Assembly (NCBI RefSeq): GCF_002237645.1
Contig: NZ_MJUZ01000032.1
Location: 62,001 to 126,000 of the forward strand
Reading direction: 5' to 3'
Length of the DNA: 64,000 bases
From: Desulfovibrio sp. MES5
Lineage (GTDB): Bacteria > Desulfobacterota > Desulfovibrionia > Desulfovibrionales > Desulfovibrionaceae
The notes beneath the pieces are model-generated. The model did not search any database, was not told the origin of the DNA, and saw nothing but the letters and a program-made list of their open reading frames with translations. The position numbers and the translations under genes were made by a program. Shown here in pieces: positions 25,264 through 34,952 of this stretch (position 1 is the stretch's first letter; every line of letters begins with the position of its first letter).

Positions 25264-26328
25264 CTACCTTACTTTGCGACCTTTAAGGTGCGCCCAGCGG
25301 CCCACTTCGTTCACCGAATACTGTGGACTATATTGCCTGATCCGGCTGTGAGACAAAACGGCATTACTGAGATTGTCAAGTATATAGGCGTCACCGTCCA
25401 TGTACACAGCCAGAACGGCGTGCGCCAGGTTTCGCACGGTATCGCGAACGACCACGATGCGCATGTTTTCGTAGGGGATGCCCAGCTCTTTAAGCGTAAA
25501 ATACTTGACTATAGCGTAGTCTTCACAATCGCCGGATTTTTTTAGAAATTCTGCCGGTATGGCCCAATAATCCTCAACGCCCCAGTTTACGATGTCTTCC
25601 TTGTAGGGCCAGGTATTCCAGAATGTGTTGACATAGCGCAGAAGCTCCATGGGGCTTTTCCCCTGCGCTTTTTCCTTAAAACTGTCCCAGGTGACATTTT
25701 TTTTAAAATATTTGCCAGGAATGAAAATGGGGTCTTTTGCGTTGCGTTTAAGCAGGTTAAGCCAGTTTGGCAAGGAAGACAGGGGCCTTTTAAACTCCAC
25801 GGTACCAAAAAGCTGCACCTTGGCGCCGGACGTGCCGGGTTTTACGCTTGCAGGTTCTGCAGTCGGCTTTGACGCATCCGGGGCGGGTGTGGACTCCTCG
25901 TCCTTAACGTCTGATGCAGCATCCGAAGGAGCATCTTTATTCGCATCTGCGAGAGAAGTATTGCTTTCATCCTGCGCGGCAGCAACCGCGTCATCCGATG
26001 ATGCATCTTCCTCAATCGGCGGCGTAGGGTTTTCTTTTTTTGTCTGAACAGTCCGTTGGCTAGAGGGACGCGGCGTAACCCGCCTGTCGGGGGCGTACTG
26101 TGGTGAGGGCTCTAGCTGGTCAACCCTGTCATAAGTTGTTGTTATGGGGCGATCTGGAGCATAATCGTCGCCAACAAGTCCACCGGCAACAATCACTGTG
26201 CCCGCACGTGGCTCTGCATTGGCAGCCACAGGAGTGAAGTGCCGCCAGGCAAATGCCGCCAGCAAAAACACCACTGCCACAGACAGGGTCGTTATCAGGG
26301 AAATACGCAGTCGACGGTTATTTTTCAT
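25264..26328 (-). CDS. LapG-like periplasmic transglutaminase-type cysteine protease (BTLCP family)
   Basis: In this 354-aa protein an N-terminal signal anchor (about residues 9-27) is followed by a long low-complexity linker rich in Asp, Ser, Ala and Pro (about 75-170). The catalytic domain occupies about 175-345. The triad is visible as C268 (KSGDCEDYA), H303 (NLAHAVLAVY) and D318 (YILDNLSN). LapG proteases of this family cut the anchors of large adhesins in the periplasm and release biofilm cells; LapD, a c-di-GMP receptor, normally sequesters them. No LapD or adhesin is in the window. I see no ribosome site before the ATG. The next gene is the degenerate HD-GYP sensor. Confidence 0.9.
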   Translation of the reverse strand: MKNNRRLRISLITTLSVAVVFLLAAFAWRHFTPVAANAEPRAGTVIVAGGLVGDDYAPDRPITTTYDRVDQLEPSPQYAPDRRVTPRPSSQRTVQTKKENPTPPIEEDASSDDAVAAAQDESNTSLADANKDAPSDAASDVKDEESTPAPDASKPTAEPASVKPGTSGAKVQLFGTVEFKRPLSSLPNWLNLLKRNAKDPIFIPGKYFKKNVTWDSFKEKAQGKSPMELLRYVNTFWNTWPYKEDIVNWGVEDYWAIPAEFLKKSGDCEDYAIVKYFTLKELGIPYENMRIVVVRDTVRNLAHAVLAVYMDGDAYILDNLSNAVLSHSRIRQYSPQYSVNEVGRWAHLKGRKVR

Positions 26329-26584
26329 GTAGGGGGGTTACGGTGGGGTTGCGAGAAAGTGTCGGCTCTTTTTCGTAAACTATATTGTACAGGTTGTTGC
26401 GTCCAGATGCAAAAACAGCATCCGCCGTTGAAACTCGGCGCTTGTTTCCCCTTTTTGGCTCATACGGCGACATCTTTGCATTGGACCTTTACCCTGCCGA
26501 TGGTATAGATTTTTACGGCTGCACATGGTTGCGGGTCAAATTGACTGTAAGCCTGGACAACAGAAAGCATGGCGGAGAAAAAAC

Positions 26585-27958
26585 ATGAGCAAGTTTGATG
26601 TAGTCATTATTGGCGGCGGACCTGGCGGGGTAAAAGCTGCCCGCGTTCTGGCCGATGGCGGCGCAAGCGTCGCCGTTGTTGAAAGCGCCCACTGGGGCGG
26701 CGTGTGCCTGAACTGCGGCTGCATACCCACAAAGATGCTGCTGGGCGCCACCGCCCCCAAAGGTCTGCTGCGTGGTCTTGAACGCCAACGTGTGGCCAAA
26801 GGCTCCATTGATATAGATTATGACGCATTGCAAAAGCGTATTCAGCGTTTTACCCGAGGCTCCGCCCAAACGCTGGCCAAGGGGCTTGAGCAGGCCGGAG
26901 TCGTTTTATTCAATGGCCGTGGCCGCTGCGCTGGCTCGCACCTTGTGGAAATTCTTGACGCAGAGGGCGCTGTCAGCACCACCCTTGAGGCCCGTCATAT
27001 CATTCTGGCCACGGGTTCGCGCTCGGCGGCTTTTTCTGGGCTTACCCCCGATCATGAATCCGTGCTGGACAGTACGGACATGCTTGCCATCCCCACGGTG
27101 CCCGAAAGCCTTATTGTCGTTGGCGCAGGAGCCATTGGCCTGGAAATGGCCGATTTTTTCAACGCCATGGGCAGCAAGGTAACCATAGTGGAAGCAGCCC
27201 CACACATTGCCCCCACAGAAGACAATGATATTGCTGCCGAGATGCAAAAACTTCTCGCTAAAACGGGCATTACCTGCATCTGCGGAGTCAAGGCCGCATC
27301 GCTGCTCACCCGCGACGGTCAGGCGGTGCTTACCCTTGAAGATGGAAGCGAGCTGCGGGCTGAAAAAGCCCTTGTGGCTGTGGGCCGGACGCCCAATACA
27401 GACAGTCTTTGCGCTGAAAAAGCCGGATGCACATTAAATCCACGCGGTTTTGTGAGTGTTAACGAATATCTGATGGCCGCTCCCGCCGTATACGCCATCG
27501 GCGATGTTAACGGACAAACCCTGCTGGCCCATGCAGCTGAACATCAGGGAGGCTACGTAGCACGGCACATTCTTGAAAAAGACCCCGATCCCTATGCATC
27601 CGGCCCTGTGCCCTCATGCGTTTACGGCAGCCTTGAGATCATGCGGGTCGGCATGAATGAACGCCAGGCTCTGACGGAAGGCGGCGAAGTTACGGTTTCC
27701 CGCGCCCAGCTGATGTCCAATGCCATCGCCCAGGCAGGCGGAGATGCCTGCGGATTTGTTAAAATCATATGGAGTAACGGCTCTATTGCGGGAATCGCCG
27801 CATTGGGGCACGGCGTTTCCCATCTTGTGACGGTGGCCCAGCTGTTGCTGCTCGGCCAGTATTGTGAAGAACGCCTGCACTCCTTCATGTTTGCGCATCC
27901 AACTCTGGATGAAATTTTACACTCGGCCCTGGAGGCTCCTCGCCAGGCAATTGGCTGA
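26585..27958 (+). CDS. lpd: Dihydrolipoyl dehydrogenase-family flavoprotein
   Basis: This 457-aa pyridine nucleotide-disulfide oxidoreductase has the FAD loop VVIIGGGPGGVKAARVLADGG at the N-terminus and the redox-active pair in GVCLNCGCIPTK. It also has an NAD site VVGAGAIGLEMADFFNAMG, the second FAD motif VYAIGDVNG, and FAHPTLDEILH for the C-terminal His/Glu pair. These fit dihydrolipoamide dehydrogenase of 2-oxoacid complexes or the glycine cleavage system. No partner complex is encoded nearby, so a related disulfide reductase is possible. The ATG at 26585 follows GCGGAG; the frame open to 26525 has no good start. Confidence 0.88.
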   Translation: MSKFDVVIIGGGPGGVKAARVLADGGASVAVVESAHWGGVCLNCGCIPTKMLLGATAPKGLLRGLERQRVAKGSIDIDYDALQKRIQRFTRGSAQTLAKGLEQAGVVLFNGRGRCAGSHLVEILDAEGAVSTTLEARHIILATGSRSAAFSGLTPDHESVLDSTDMLAIPTVPESLIVVGAGAIGLEMADFFNAMGSKVTIVEAAPHIAPTEDNDIAAEMQKLLAKTGITCICGVKAASLLTRDGQAVLTLEDGSELRAEKALVAVGRTPNTDSLCAEKAGCTLNPRGFVSVNEYLMAAPAVYAIGDVNGQTLLAHAAEHQGGYVARHILEKDPDPYASGPVPSCVYGSLEIMRVGMNERQALTEGGEVTVSRAQLMSNAIAQAGGDACGFVKIIWSNGSIAGIAALGHGVSHLVTVAQLLLLGQYCEERLHSFMFAHPTLDEILHSALEAPRQAIG

Positions 27959-28144
27959 TGCTTCGCGTGTGAATCATTTCAGCGGCGTTTCGATTTTATG
28001 TTGCGGGTTTGTCCTTAAAAATCGTTACGCCGCTGACGTGTTTTTTCTGGTTACGTGAATTTTGGATGCCCAAAAGCCTTGTCAGACGTAGTTAAGTTGG
28101 AGTAACTATTTTTCCCGCCAAAAAATCAGAGTGGTTTTTTATAG

Positions 28145-29530
<1,386 letters not shown>

Positions 29531-29551
29531 CAAACCCCAGCGCACGGATTA

Positions 29552-29589
29552 TTAAAAGCCGGAGGCCCCACAAGGGCTTCCGGCTTTTT
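29552..29589 (+). terminator. Terminator after gdhA
   Basis: AAAAGCCGGAGGCC pairs with GGCTTCCGGCTTTTT around a short loop, 22 bases after the gdhA stop, and ends in T5. Confidence 0.88.
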
Positions 29590-29616
29590 GCATGAACCCT
29601 GTAGCAGAGCAATACC

Positions 29617-29644
29617 GCTTTGAAATGCTTTGCGGGGGAGCAAT
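29617..29644 (+). repeat. Fragment of the dispersed gene-end repeat
   Basis: TTTGAAATGCTTTGCGGGGGAG matches the stop-proximal part of the copies after the glutamate synthase and gatB genes (there TTTGAAATGCTTTGTGGGGGAG, read on the minus strand). It lies 90 bases after the gdhA stop in the sense direction. Confidence 0.5.
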
Positions 29645-29735
29645 GGCTGCGTCTTCCAGGCATCACAGCATCTCAAAATCTACCTGTTTGAGTCTCTGCA
29701 AAGTGTTGCTGACACGCTGATGAGGGCCAACAGCC

Positions 29736-31163
29736 TTAAAGGCATAGCGTTTTCTTGATAACTTCAATGCCTCGTGAAATTTCTTCATGCGTCAGGTGTG
29801 AATAGCCCAGAATTATCTCGTGGGCATGGCTGCCGTCACCTCTCAGGGAATAGCGCTCCACCGGATACACCTTCACACCCTTGCCATAAAGCGTTTCCGT
29901 CACCTCCTCAGTAAACACAATGCCTGAAAAGCTCGCCACAAGATGAAGACCAGTCGCCTGCCCTCTAACTGTTGCCGCCCCGCCAAAATTTTTCGTCAGG
30001 CACTGCAGCAGGTGACTTCTTTTACGAGCGTAGATCTTCTTCATTTTCCAGATATGCCGCTCAAGGCCGCCCTTACGGATGAATTCCGCAAGGGCATGCT
30101 GCGAAAGAGCATCGGTATGCACATCCATATACCTTTTTTCTCTTCTCCAGTCGTCCATCATGCTCTCTGGTATGAGGGCAAACCCGAGACGTAAGGCGGG
30201 GGCAAGAATTTTGCTGAAAGAACCCAGGTAGATCACCATTTCAGGGTCAAGTTCATATAGCGCACTTGTGGGTGCGCCCTCATAGCGAAACTCACTGTCG
30301 TAATCGTCTTCAACCACGGCGCAGGACATTTCGCGGGCAAAACGCACAAGAGCCTGACGCCGTTGAATGGGCAAGATAGCGCCCAGGGGGTACTGATGGG
30401 ATGGCGTCGTATATACAAAAGCCACGTCTGGCCTGGGCGCTGCAAAAAATTTCTGTAAGGCCGACACGTCCATGCCCTGCTCGTCCACGCCAATACCCTG
30501 CATGCGCAACCCAGCGCGAGTCACAACCGCCGCCATTCCTGTATGCGCGGGGTCTTCCACAAAAACGACATCGCCCTTTTTGCGCAGCAACCGGGCAACA
30601 AGGCTCAATCCCTGAGTTGAACCTGAGGTTATCATTACACGGTGCGGGGATACCCTGATTCCCCGCATCCTGAAAAGATATGCCGCTATGGCCTCACGCA
30701 AGCCCCATACGCCTTCCGCTTCGCAATACCGAAAAGAAGATGAAGGCAATGATTCGCTGACATGAGCGTAAATTTTTGCCCATTCCTTTTTGGGAAATGC
30801 CTCCAGATCCGGGATGCCTGAACGAAAACTGATAATTTCGCTGTTTTGCCCTTTGCTCGTGTGCCCCTCGTCATGATGAAGCCGGGCTGGAGCTGTAACG
30901 GCAGGTGTGTGCGACATGGCGATAATGCCCTGCGCAACCGTTGTGCCTGATCCCTGGCGGGTCTCCAGATAGCCTTCTGCAATCAACTGATCATAGGCCT
31001 CCAAAACAGTGCTCCGTGCAAGGTTCAGGTCTTTGCCAAGCGCCCGGCTGGACGGCAGCTTTTCCCTTTCTCGCAACTCCCCAGAAAGAATAAAATATTT
31101 AATTTTTTCGTATAGCTGGCGTGATACGGGCACCCCGCTTTTTTTGTCCGGCGTGAACCACAT
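29736..31163 (-). CDS. MocR-type GntR-family regulator with aminotransferase domain
   Basis: This 475-aa protein has an N-terminal GntR winged helix (about residues 10-75, KLPSSRALGKDLNLARSTVLEAYDQL) and a class I aminotransferase-like domain. The PLP lysine is in YLGSFSKILAPALRLGF. It is divergent from a DMT-family transporter gene, and two direct repeats lie just upstream of its start, which is the operator layout known for MocR regulators. It probably represses itself and controls the transporter in response to a PLP-reactive amine. Confidence 0.9.
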   Translation of the reverse strand: MWFTPDKKSGVPVSRQLYEKIKYFILSGELREREKLPSSRALGKDLNLARSTVLEAYDQLIAEGYLETRQGSGTTVAQGIIAMSHTPAVTAPARLHHDEGHTSKGQNSEIISFRSGIPDLEAFPKKEWAKIYAHVSESLPSSSFRYCEAEGVWGLREAIAAYLFRMRGIRVSPHRVMITSGSTQGLSLVARLLRKKGDVVFVEDPAHTGMAAVVTRAGLRMQGIGVDEQGMDVSALQKFFAAPRPDVAFVYTTPSHQYPLGAILPIQRRQALVRFAREMSCAVVEDDYDSEFRYEGAPTSALYELDPEMVIYLGSFSKILAPALRLGFALIPESMMDDWRREKRYMDVHTDALSQHALAEFIRKGGLERHIWKMKKIYARKRSHLLQCLTKNFGGAATVRGQATGLHLVASFSGIVFTEEVTETLYGKGVKVYPVERYSLRGDGSHAHEIILGYSHLTHEEISRGIEVIKKTLCL

Positions 31164-31174
31164 ATGTTCTCCTG

Positions 31175-31219
31175 AAAAAGTGGTCTGGTAATATTCATTA
31201 AAAAGTGGCTCTGTTAAAT
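31175..31219. promoter_or_regulatory. Direct repeats upstream of the MocR gene (candidate operator)
   Basis: AAAAAGTGGTCTGGTAAT (31175-31192) and AAAAAGTGGCTCTGTTAAAT (31200-31219) repeat with a 25-bp period. They start 12 bases upstream of the MocR ATG. Paired direct repeats are the usual binding site of MocR dimers. Confidence 0.65.
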
Positions 31220-31332
31220 ACCATTTTTCATAAATATATGCAGATCAGGTCGAGAGCAAGAAGCCTCGCCGCAGTGGTAAAAATCGCCCATTATCAACCA
31301 GAATGGCAATCAACCGACGATGTCAGGTGAAT

Positions 31333-32271
31333 ATGAACAGACAGATGAAAGCCTACTGCTACCTTGCTATGGCAATGGCCATTGCGGGCAGCGCGGTTGT
31401 GGCCGGCAAGATAATCGTTTCGGACATCCCCATTTTTTTGGGCGCAGAACTGGGCATTGCCTTCAGCCTTCCATTTCTGCTTTTTCCAGCACTGCGTCGG
31501 CATAAAACTACGTGGCCCTCAGACCGCAAAACACACATAATCCTCTTTGCCCAAGGGCTTTGCGGCGTTGTGCTTTACCGCGTTTTCATGTTTTGGGGAT
31601 TGAAGCACACGTCGGCCACGGCGGCGGGTCTGATTGGCAGCACGGCCCCTGTGCTTATAGCTTTTTTGGCGGTACTGCTGTTACGCGAAAAGTTGCCCGG
31701 TTCCCGGCTTGCTGGCGCGGCTTGTGTTTCCATAGGCATCACTGCCATGAATATCATGCCATTTCTTGAAAATTCTGCTGAGGCCGGGGCCACACTGCTC
31801 GGGAACTGTCTTGTTCTGGCGGCGATTTTGTGTGAATCCCTGTTTTCAGTGATGAGCAAATCCCTGTGCCAGCCTATATCCGCACTGGTTCGCACAACCC
31901 TGGTTTCACTGTACGCATTCGCCTGCCTTTTGCCCTTGGCGCTGTATGACGCGGTCGGCTATGATTTTGCGCGCATGAACACGCCAGCCGTAGTATGCCT
32001 GGCATACTACGGCTTCTTTGTTTCTTTTCTTTCCTATGTGTTCTGGTTCAAGGGAGTAGCTGAAGTGCCTGCGGGGGTGGCAGGATCATTTACCGGATTT
32101 GTGCCCTTAAGCAGTGTATTTTTTTCCTGGCTTGTTTTGCACGAACACATAGACTTTGTTCATTGGATTGGCCTTCTCTTTGTTCTGACAGGAATATTCT
32201 TTTCCTGTGCCTCTGACACACTGTTGGGAGAAAGAATATCGCCCATAAAAACTATCACAAAAAACACATGA
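31333..32271 (+). CDS. DMT-superfamily (EamA) transporter
   Basis: This inner-membrane protein of about 312 aa has ten predicted hydrophobic helices and two EamA repeats. FWGLKHTSATAAGLIGSTAPVLIAFLAVLLLREKL in the first half and VAGSFTGFVPLSSVFFSWLVLHEHI in the second are typical. Such proteins export amino acids or other metabolites. The ATG at 31333 follows AGGTGA closely; upstream starts lack a ribosome site. The divergent MocR regulator makes an amino-acid- or amine-related substrate likely. Confidence 0.87.
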   Translation: MNRQMKAYCYLAMAMAIAGSAVVAGKIIVSDIPIFLGAELGIAFSLPFLLFPALRRHKTTWPSDRKTHIILFAQGLCGVVLYRVFMFWGLKHTSATAAGLIGSTAPVLIAFLAVLLLREKLPGSRLAGAACVSIGITAMNIMPFLENSAEAGATLLGNCLVLAAILCESLFSVMSKSLCQPISALVRTTLVSLYAFACLLPLALYDAVGYDFARMNTPAVVCLAYYGFFVSFLSYVFWFKGVAEVPAGVAGSFTGFVPLSSVFFSWLVLHEHIDFVHWIGLLFVLTGIFFSCASDTLLGERISPIKTITKNT

Positions 32272-32406
32272 CAAAAGCGCAACGCGCTGGTAAATGCCGG
32301 ATAGCGTAAAAAATAGTGCCTATCCTGGATTAAAAGGCGAAACAAAACACTATACAGGCTAAGTAAAATTATTGTTGCAGTCATGATCATTGCCTTGAGG
32401 GCGCAG

Positions 32407-32449
32407 AAAACCAGAAACCACCCGCAACGTGCAGGTGGTTTCTGGTTTA
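32407..32449 (-). terminator. Hairpin between the transporter and dapL
   Basis: AAACCAGAAACCACC (32408-32422) pairs perfectly with GGTGGTTTCTGGTTT (32434-32448). On the minus strand the stem is followed by TTTTCTGC, so it chiefly terminates the dapF-dapL transcript and may serve both sides. Confidence 0.75.
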
Positions 32450-32485
32450 ATAAATCAGGTCAACCTTATGGCAAGCATTCCCGTA

Positions 32486-33709
32486 TCAGCACAAGCCACG
32501 CAGTCGTTTGATTGCCTCTTCCGTATCTTCAGGTGAACCAAAGGCGGTCAGGCGCACGTACCCTTCGCCGGAAGCGCCAAAGCCTGCGCCGGGCGTGCAG
32601 ATGAGGGCAACCTGCAATAATCTGTCAAAGAATCCCCAGGAATCCGTATCACTGGGCACGCGCACCCATATATAGGGGGCGTTCACACCGCCGTATACAG
32701 AAAGGCCCATTTCGCTCACGGCAGTGCGCAGCATGTCGGCATTACGCTGATACCCTGCAATCACCCCCATGATTTCCTTGCGCCCCTGTTCGCTGTACAC
32801 AGCCTCGGCCGCGCGCTGAACAATATAGGGGCAGCCGTTATACTTGGTGCACTGGCGGCGGTTCCACAGCGCGTTAAGGCTGACCTTGCCGCCCTTGCCG
32901 TCGCTGATCTGCAAAGCCTTTGGCACTACGGTATAGGCGCAGCGCAGACCTGTAAATCCTGCTGTTTTTGAAAAACTGCGAAACTCAACGGCCACTTCCT
33001 GCGCGCCTTCAAGCTCATAGATGCTGTGAGGCACATCCGCGTCAGTGATAAAAGCTTCATAGGCTGAATCATACATAATGACGCAGCCTTCGCGCCGGGC
33101 ATAGTCAACCCATCCCTGCAAGGCCGCCCGTGACAGCACTGTTCCGGTAGGATTATTGGGATAGCAAAGGTAGATCAGATCTGGCCGCACCTTGGGAAAA
33201 TCAGGCACAAAGTCGTTTTCTTTCACGCACGGCAGATAGACGATGTTGCTCCACTGTTTGCCTTCCATTTCCCCGGAGCGGCCAGCCATCACATTGGAGT
33301 CAACATAGACGGGGTACACCGGATCGGTAACAGCAACAAGACTGTCCTGGGCAAAAAGCTCCTGAAAATTGCCCACATCAGGCTTGGCACCGTCACTGAC
33401 AAAAACCTCATCAGCGCTCAGGTTCACGCCACGGGCTTTGTAATCATACTCAACAATAATGTCGCGCAAAAAGGCGTAGCCCTGCTCAGGCCCGTAGCCA
33501 TGAAAATGCGCGGCATCGCCCATTTCATCCACAGCCTTGTGCAACGCGTTGATAACGGCAGGCACAAGGGGACGCGTAACATCGCCAATACCCAGGCTGA
33601 TGACGCGCTTGTCGGGGTTTGCCTCCTTAAAGGCAGCCACCTTGCGGGCAATATCGGCAAAAAGGTAGTTGCTTTGCAGCTTGAGAAAATTGCTATTTAC
33701 GGTAGTCAT
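32486..33709 (-). CDS. dapL: LL-diaminopimelate aminotransferase
   Basis: This 407-aa PLP enzyme converts tetrahydrodipicolinate directly to LL-diaminopimelate, bypassing the acylated intermediates of DapD/C/E. Recognisable pieces are the N-terminal [34 protein letters not shown] and [14 protein letters not shown]. The pyridoxal-lysine motif is [17 protein letters not shown], and [16 protein letters not shown] is typical of DapL. It starts 15 bases after the dapF stop, so the two are an operon for the last steps to meso-diaminopimelate, needed for peptidoglycan and lysine. Confidence 0.96.
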   Translation of the reverse strand: MTTVNSNFLKLQSNYLFADIARKVAAFKEANPDKRVISLGIGDVTRPLVPAVINALHKAVDEMGDAAHFHGYGPEQGYAFLRDIIVEYDYKARGVNLSADEVFVSDGAKPDVGNFQELFAQDSLVAVTDPVYPVYVDSNVMAGRSGEMEGKQWSNIVYLPCVKENDFVPDFPKVRPDLIYLCYPNNPTGTVLSRAALQGWVDYARREGCVIMYDSAYEAFITDADVPHSIYELEGAQEVAVEFRSFSKTAGFTGLRCAYTVVPKALQISDGKGGKVSLNALWNRRQCTKYNGCPYIVQRAAEAVYSEQGRKEIMGVIAGYQRNADMLRTAVSEMGLSVYGGVNAPYIWVRVPSDTDSWGFFDRLLQVALICTPGAGFGASGEGYVRLTAFGSPEDTEEAIKRLRGLC

Positions 33710-33724
33710 TTATGGCCCCTGTGA

Positions 33725-34588
33725 TCAGATATAATATTCGCCGGCAAAGACGGTCACCGCCCCGCCGGTCATGTATACGTGGTTACTGCCTTCATCCCAG
33801 TGGATTTGCAGTGTTCCGCCCTTGAGTTCCACCTCGACGTCACGCCCGGTATAGCCATTGAGCACGCAGGCCACGGCAACGGCGCACGCGCCTGTACCGC
33901 AGGCCAGCGTTTCACCAGCGCCGCGCTCCCATACGCGCATGCGCACCCGGGTGGAAGAGATAACCTCGACAAATTCCGTGTTGGTGCGCTTGGGGAATAG
34001 GGGGTGGTTCTCAAAATCCGGCCCCATACGGGGCAAATCCAGCTCATCAATGCCCTTCATGAATATAACGGCATGCGGGTTGCCCATTGAAACGGCGGTG
34101 ATTTCGTACAACTGGCCGCTCACATCCACGGGGTGGGCCACAAAACGCTGCTGCCCGCCGTCTGATGAGGCCGCTGTAAGCACGGGAATCTTTGCGGGGG
34201 TCAGTTCGGGTTCGCCCATATCAACGGTCGCGCCGCAAACTTCGCCAGCCTCGAACAACAGGCGCACAACCTTCACTCCTGCGCCTGTCTCGACCCTGAT
34301 CACATCTTTCACCTGAATGCCGTGGTCGTACACGTATTTACCTACGCACCGCACCGCATTTCCGCACATTTCCGCCTCAGAACCGTCAGCGTTGAACATG
34401 CGCATACGCACATCGGCTGAAGCCGAGGGTAAAATAAGCACAAGTCCGTCCGAACCGACGCCAAAATTGCGGTTGCTAATCTTCCGGGCAAGTTCGCCAG
34501 GACTGTCAACGCGCTCTTCAAAGCCATTGACATAGACATAATCATTGCCGATGCCCTGCATCTTCGTAAAGCGCAATGCGGCAGCCAT
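33725..34588 (-). CDS. dapF: Diaminopimelate epimerase
   Basis: This 287-aa PLP-independent epimerase makes meso- from LL-diaminopimelate. The two catalytic cysteines are in NADGSEAEMCGNAVRCVG and ACGTGACAVAVACVL, and MQGIGNDYVYV starts the first half. The ATG at 34588 has AAGGAG at the right distance; the frame open to 34624 is not supported. It is the first gene of the dapF-dapL operon and lies about 130 bases downstream of a strongly folded region. Confidence 0.96.
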   Translation of the reverse strand: MAAALRFTKMQGIGNDYVYVNGFEERVDSPGELARKISNRNFGVGSDGLVLILPSASADVRMRMFNADGSEAEMCGNAVRCVGKYVYDHGIQVKDVIRVETGAGVKVVRLLFEAGEVCGATVDMGEPELTPAKIPVLTAASSDGGQQRFVAHPVDVSGQLYEITAVSMGNPHAVIFMKGIDELDLPRMGPDFENHPLFPKRTNTEFVEVISSTRVRMRVWERGAGETLACGTGACAVAVACVLNGYTGRDVEVELKGGTLQIHWDEGSNHVYMTGGAVTVFAGEYYI

Positions 34589-34715
34589 ATATTTCTCCTT
34601 TCCTGTCAAATCAAAAGCGTACAACGCTCCAAGAAAACATTATTGACTATATAATGAATAAACAAATTATTCTGATTCAAAATAAAAGTAAATATGGGGC
34701 TTACGTCGCCACATG

Positions 34716-34869
34716 AAAAAGGTGGAGAGCCGCCAGACTCTCCACCTTGTGGCCACCGGCCTTCGCCGTCCGTTGCGGCGAACGGCGAGGCCCGTGGCTC
34801 CTTGCGGCTTGCCGCAAGGGCCGATGACAGGGAGACCACCTTCCCCCCCGGGATGAGACTCCTGTCATC
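34716..34869 (-). ncRNA. Strongly structured element between glnN and dapF, ending in a terminator
   Basis: On the minus strand four hairpins follow one another: GATGACAGG/CCTGTCATC (34823-34831 with 34861-34869), CCTTGCGGC/GCCGCAAGG within GGCCC/GGGCC (34789-34822), and TCGCCGT/ACGGCGA within GGCC/GGCC (34758-34792). The last is GGTGGAGAG/CTCTCCACC (34721-34746), followed by T5. It starts about 80 bases after the glnN stop. It may be the folded 3' end of the glnN transcript, an independent small RNA, or an attenuator before dapF. I could not match it to a known riboswitch. Confidence 0.5.
34719..34748 (-). terminator. Rho-independent terminator between glnN and dapF
   Basis: A perfect 9-bp stem, GGTGGAGAG/CTCTCCACC, can be extended by CCACA/TGTGG outside. 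TTTTT follows directly on the minus strand. It is the last hairpin of the structured element. Confidence 0.85.
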
Positions 34870-34952
34870 AACTTTCAGGAAATGCACTACGCGTCACTGT
34901 CCTCCGTGCGGTTGAACGGTATGGGACGCTCACTATTCATCGGCACTGATGT

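Noticed and set aside
34716-34869. Lysine riboswitch before dapF
   Set aside because: Its location suits lysine control, but I could not find the conserved lysine-box segments; kept only as an unassigned structured element.
34606-34887. 93-codon minus-strand frame between glnN and dapF
   Set aside because: It runs through four hairpins and a terminator, and its composition is unlike a protein.
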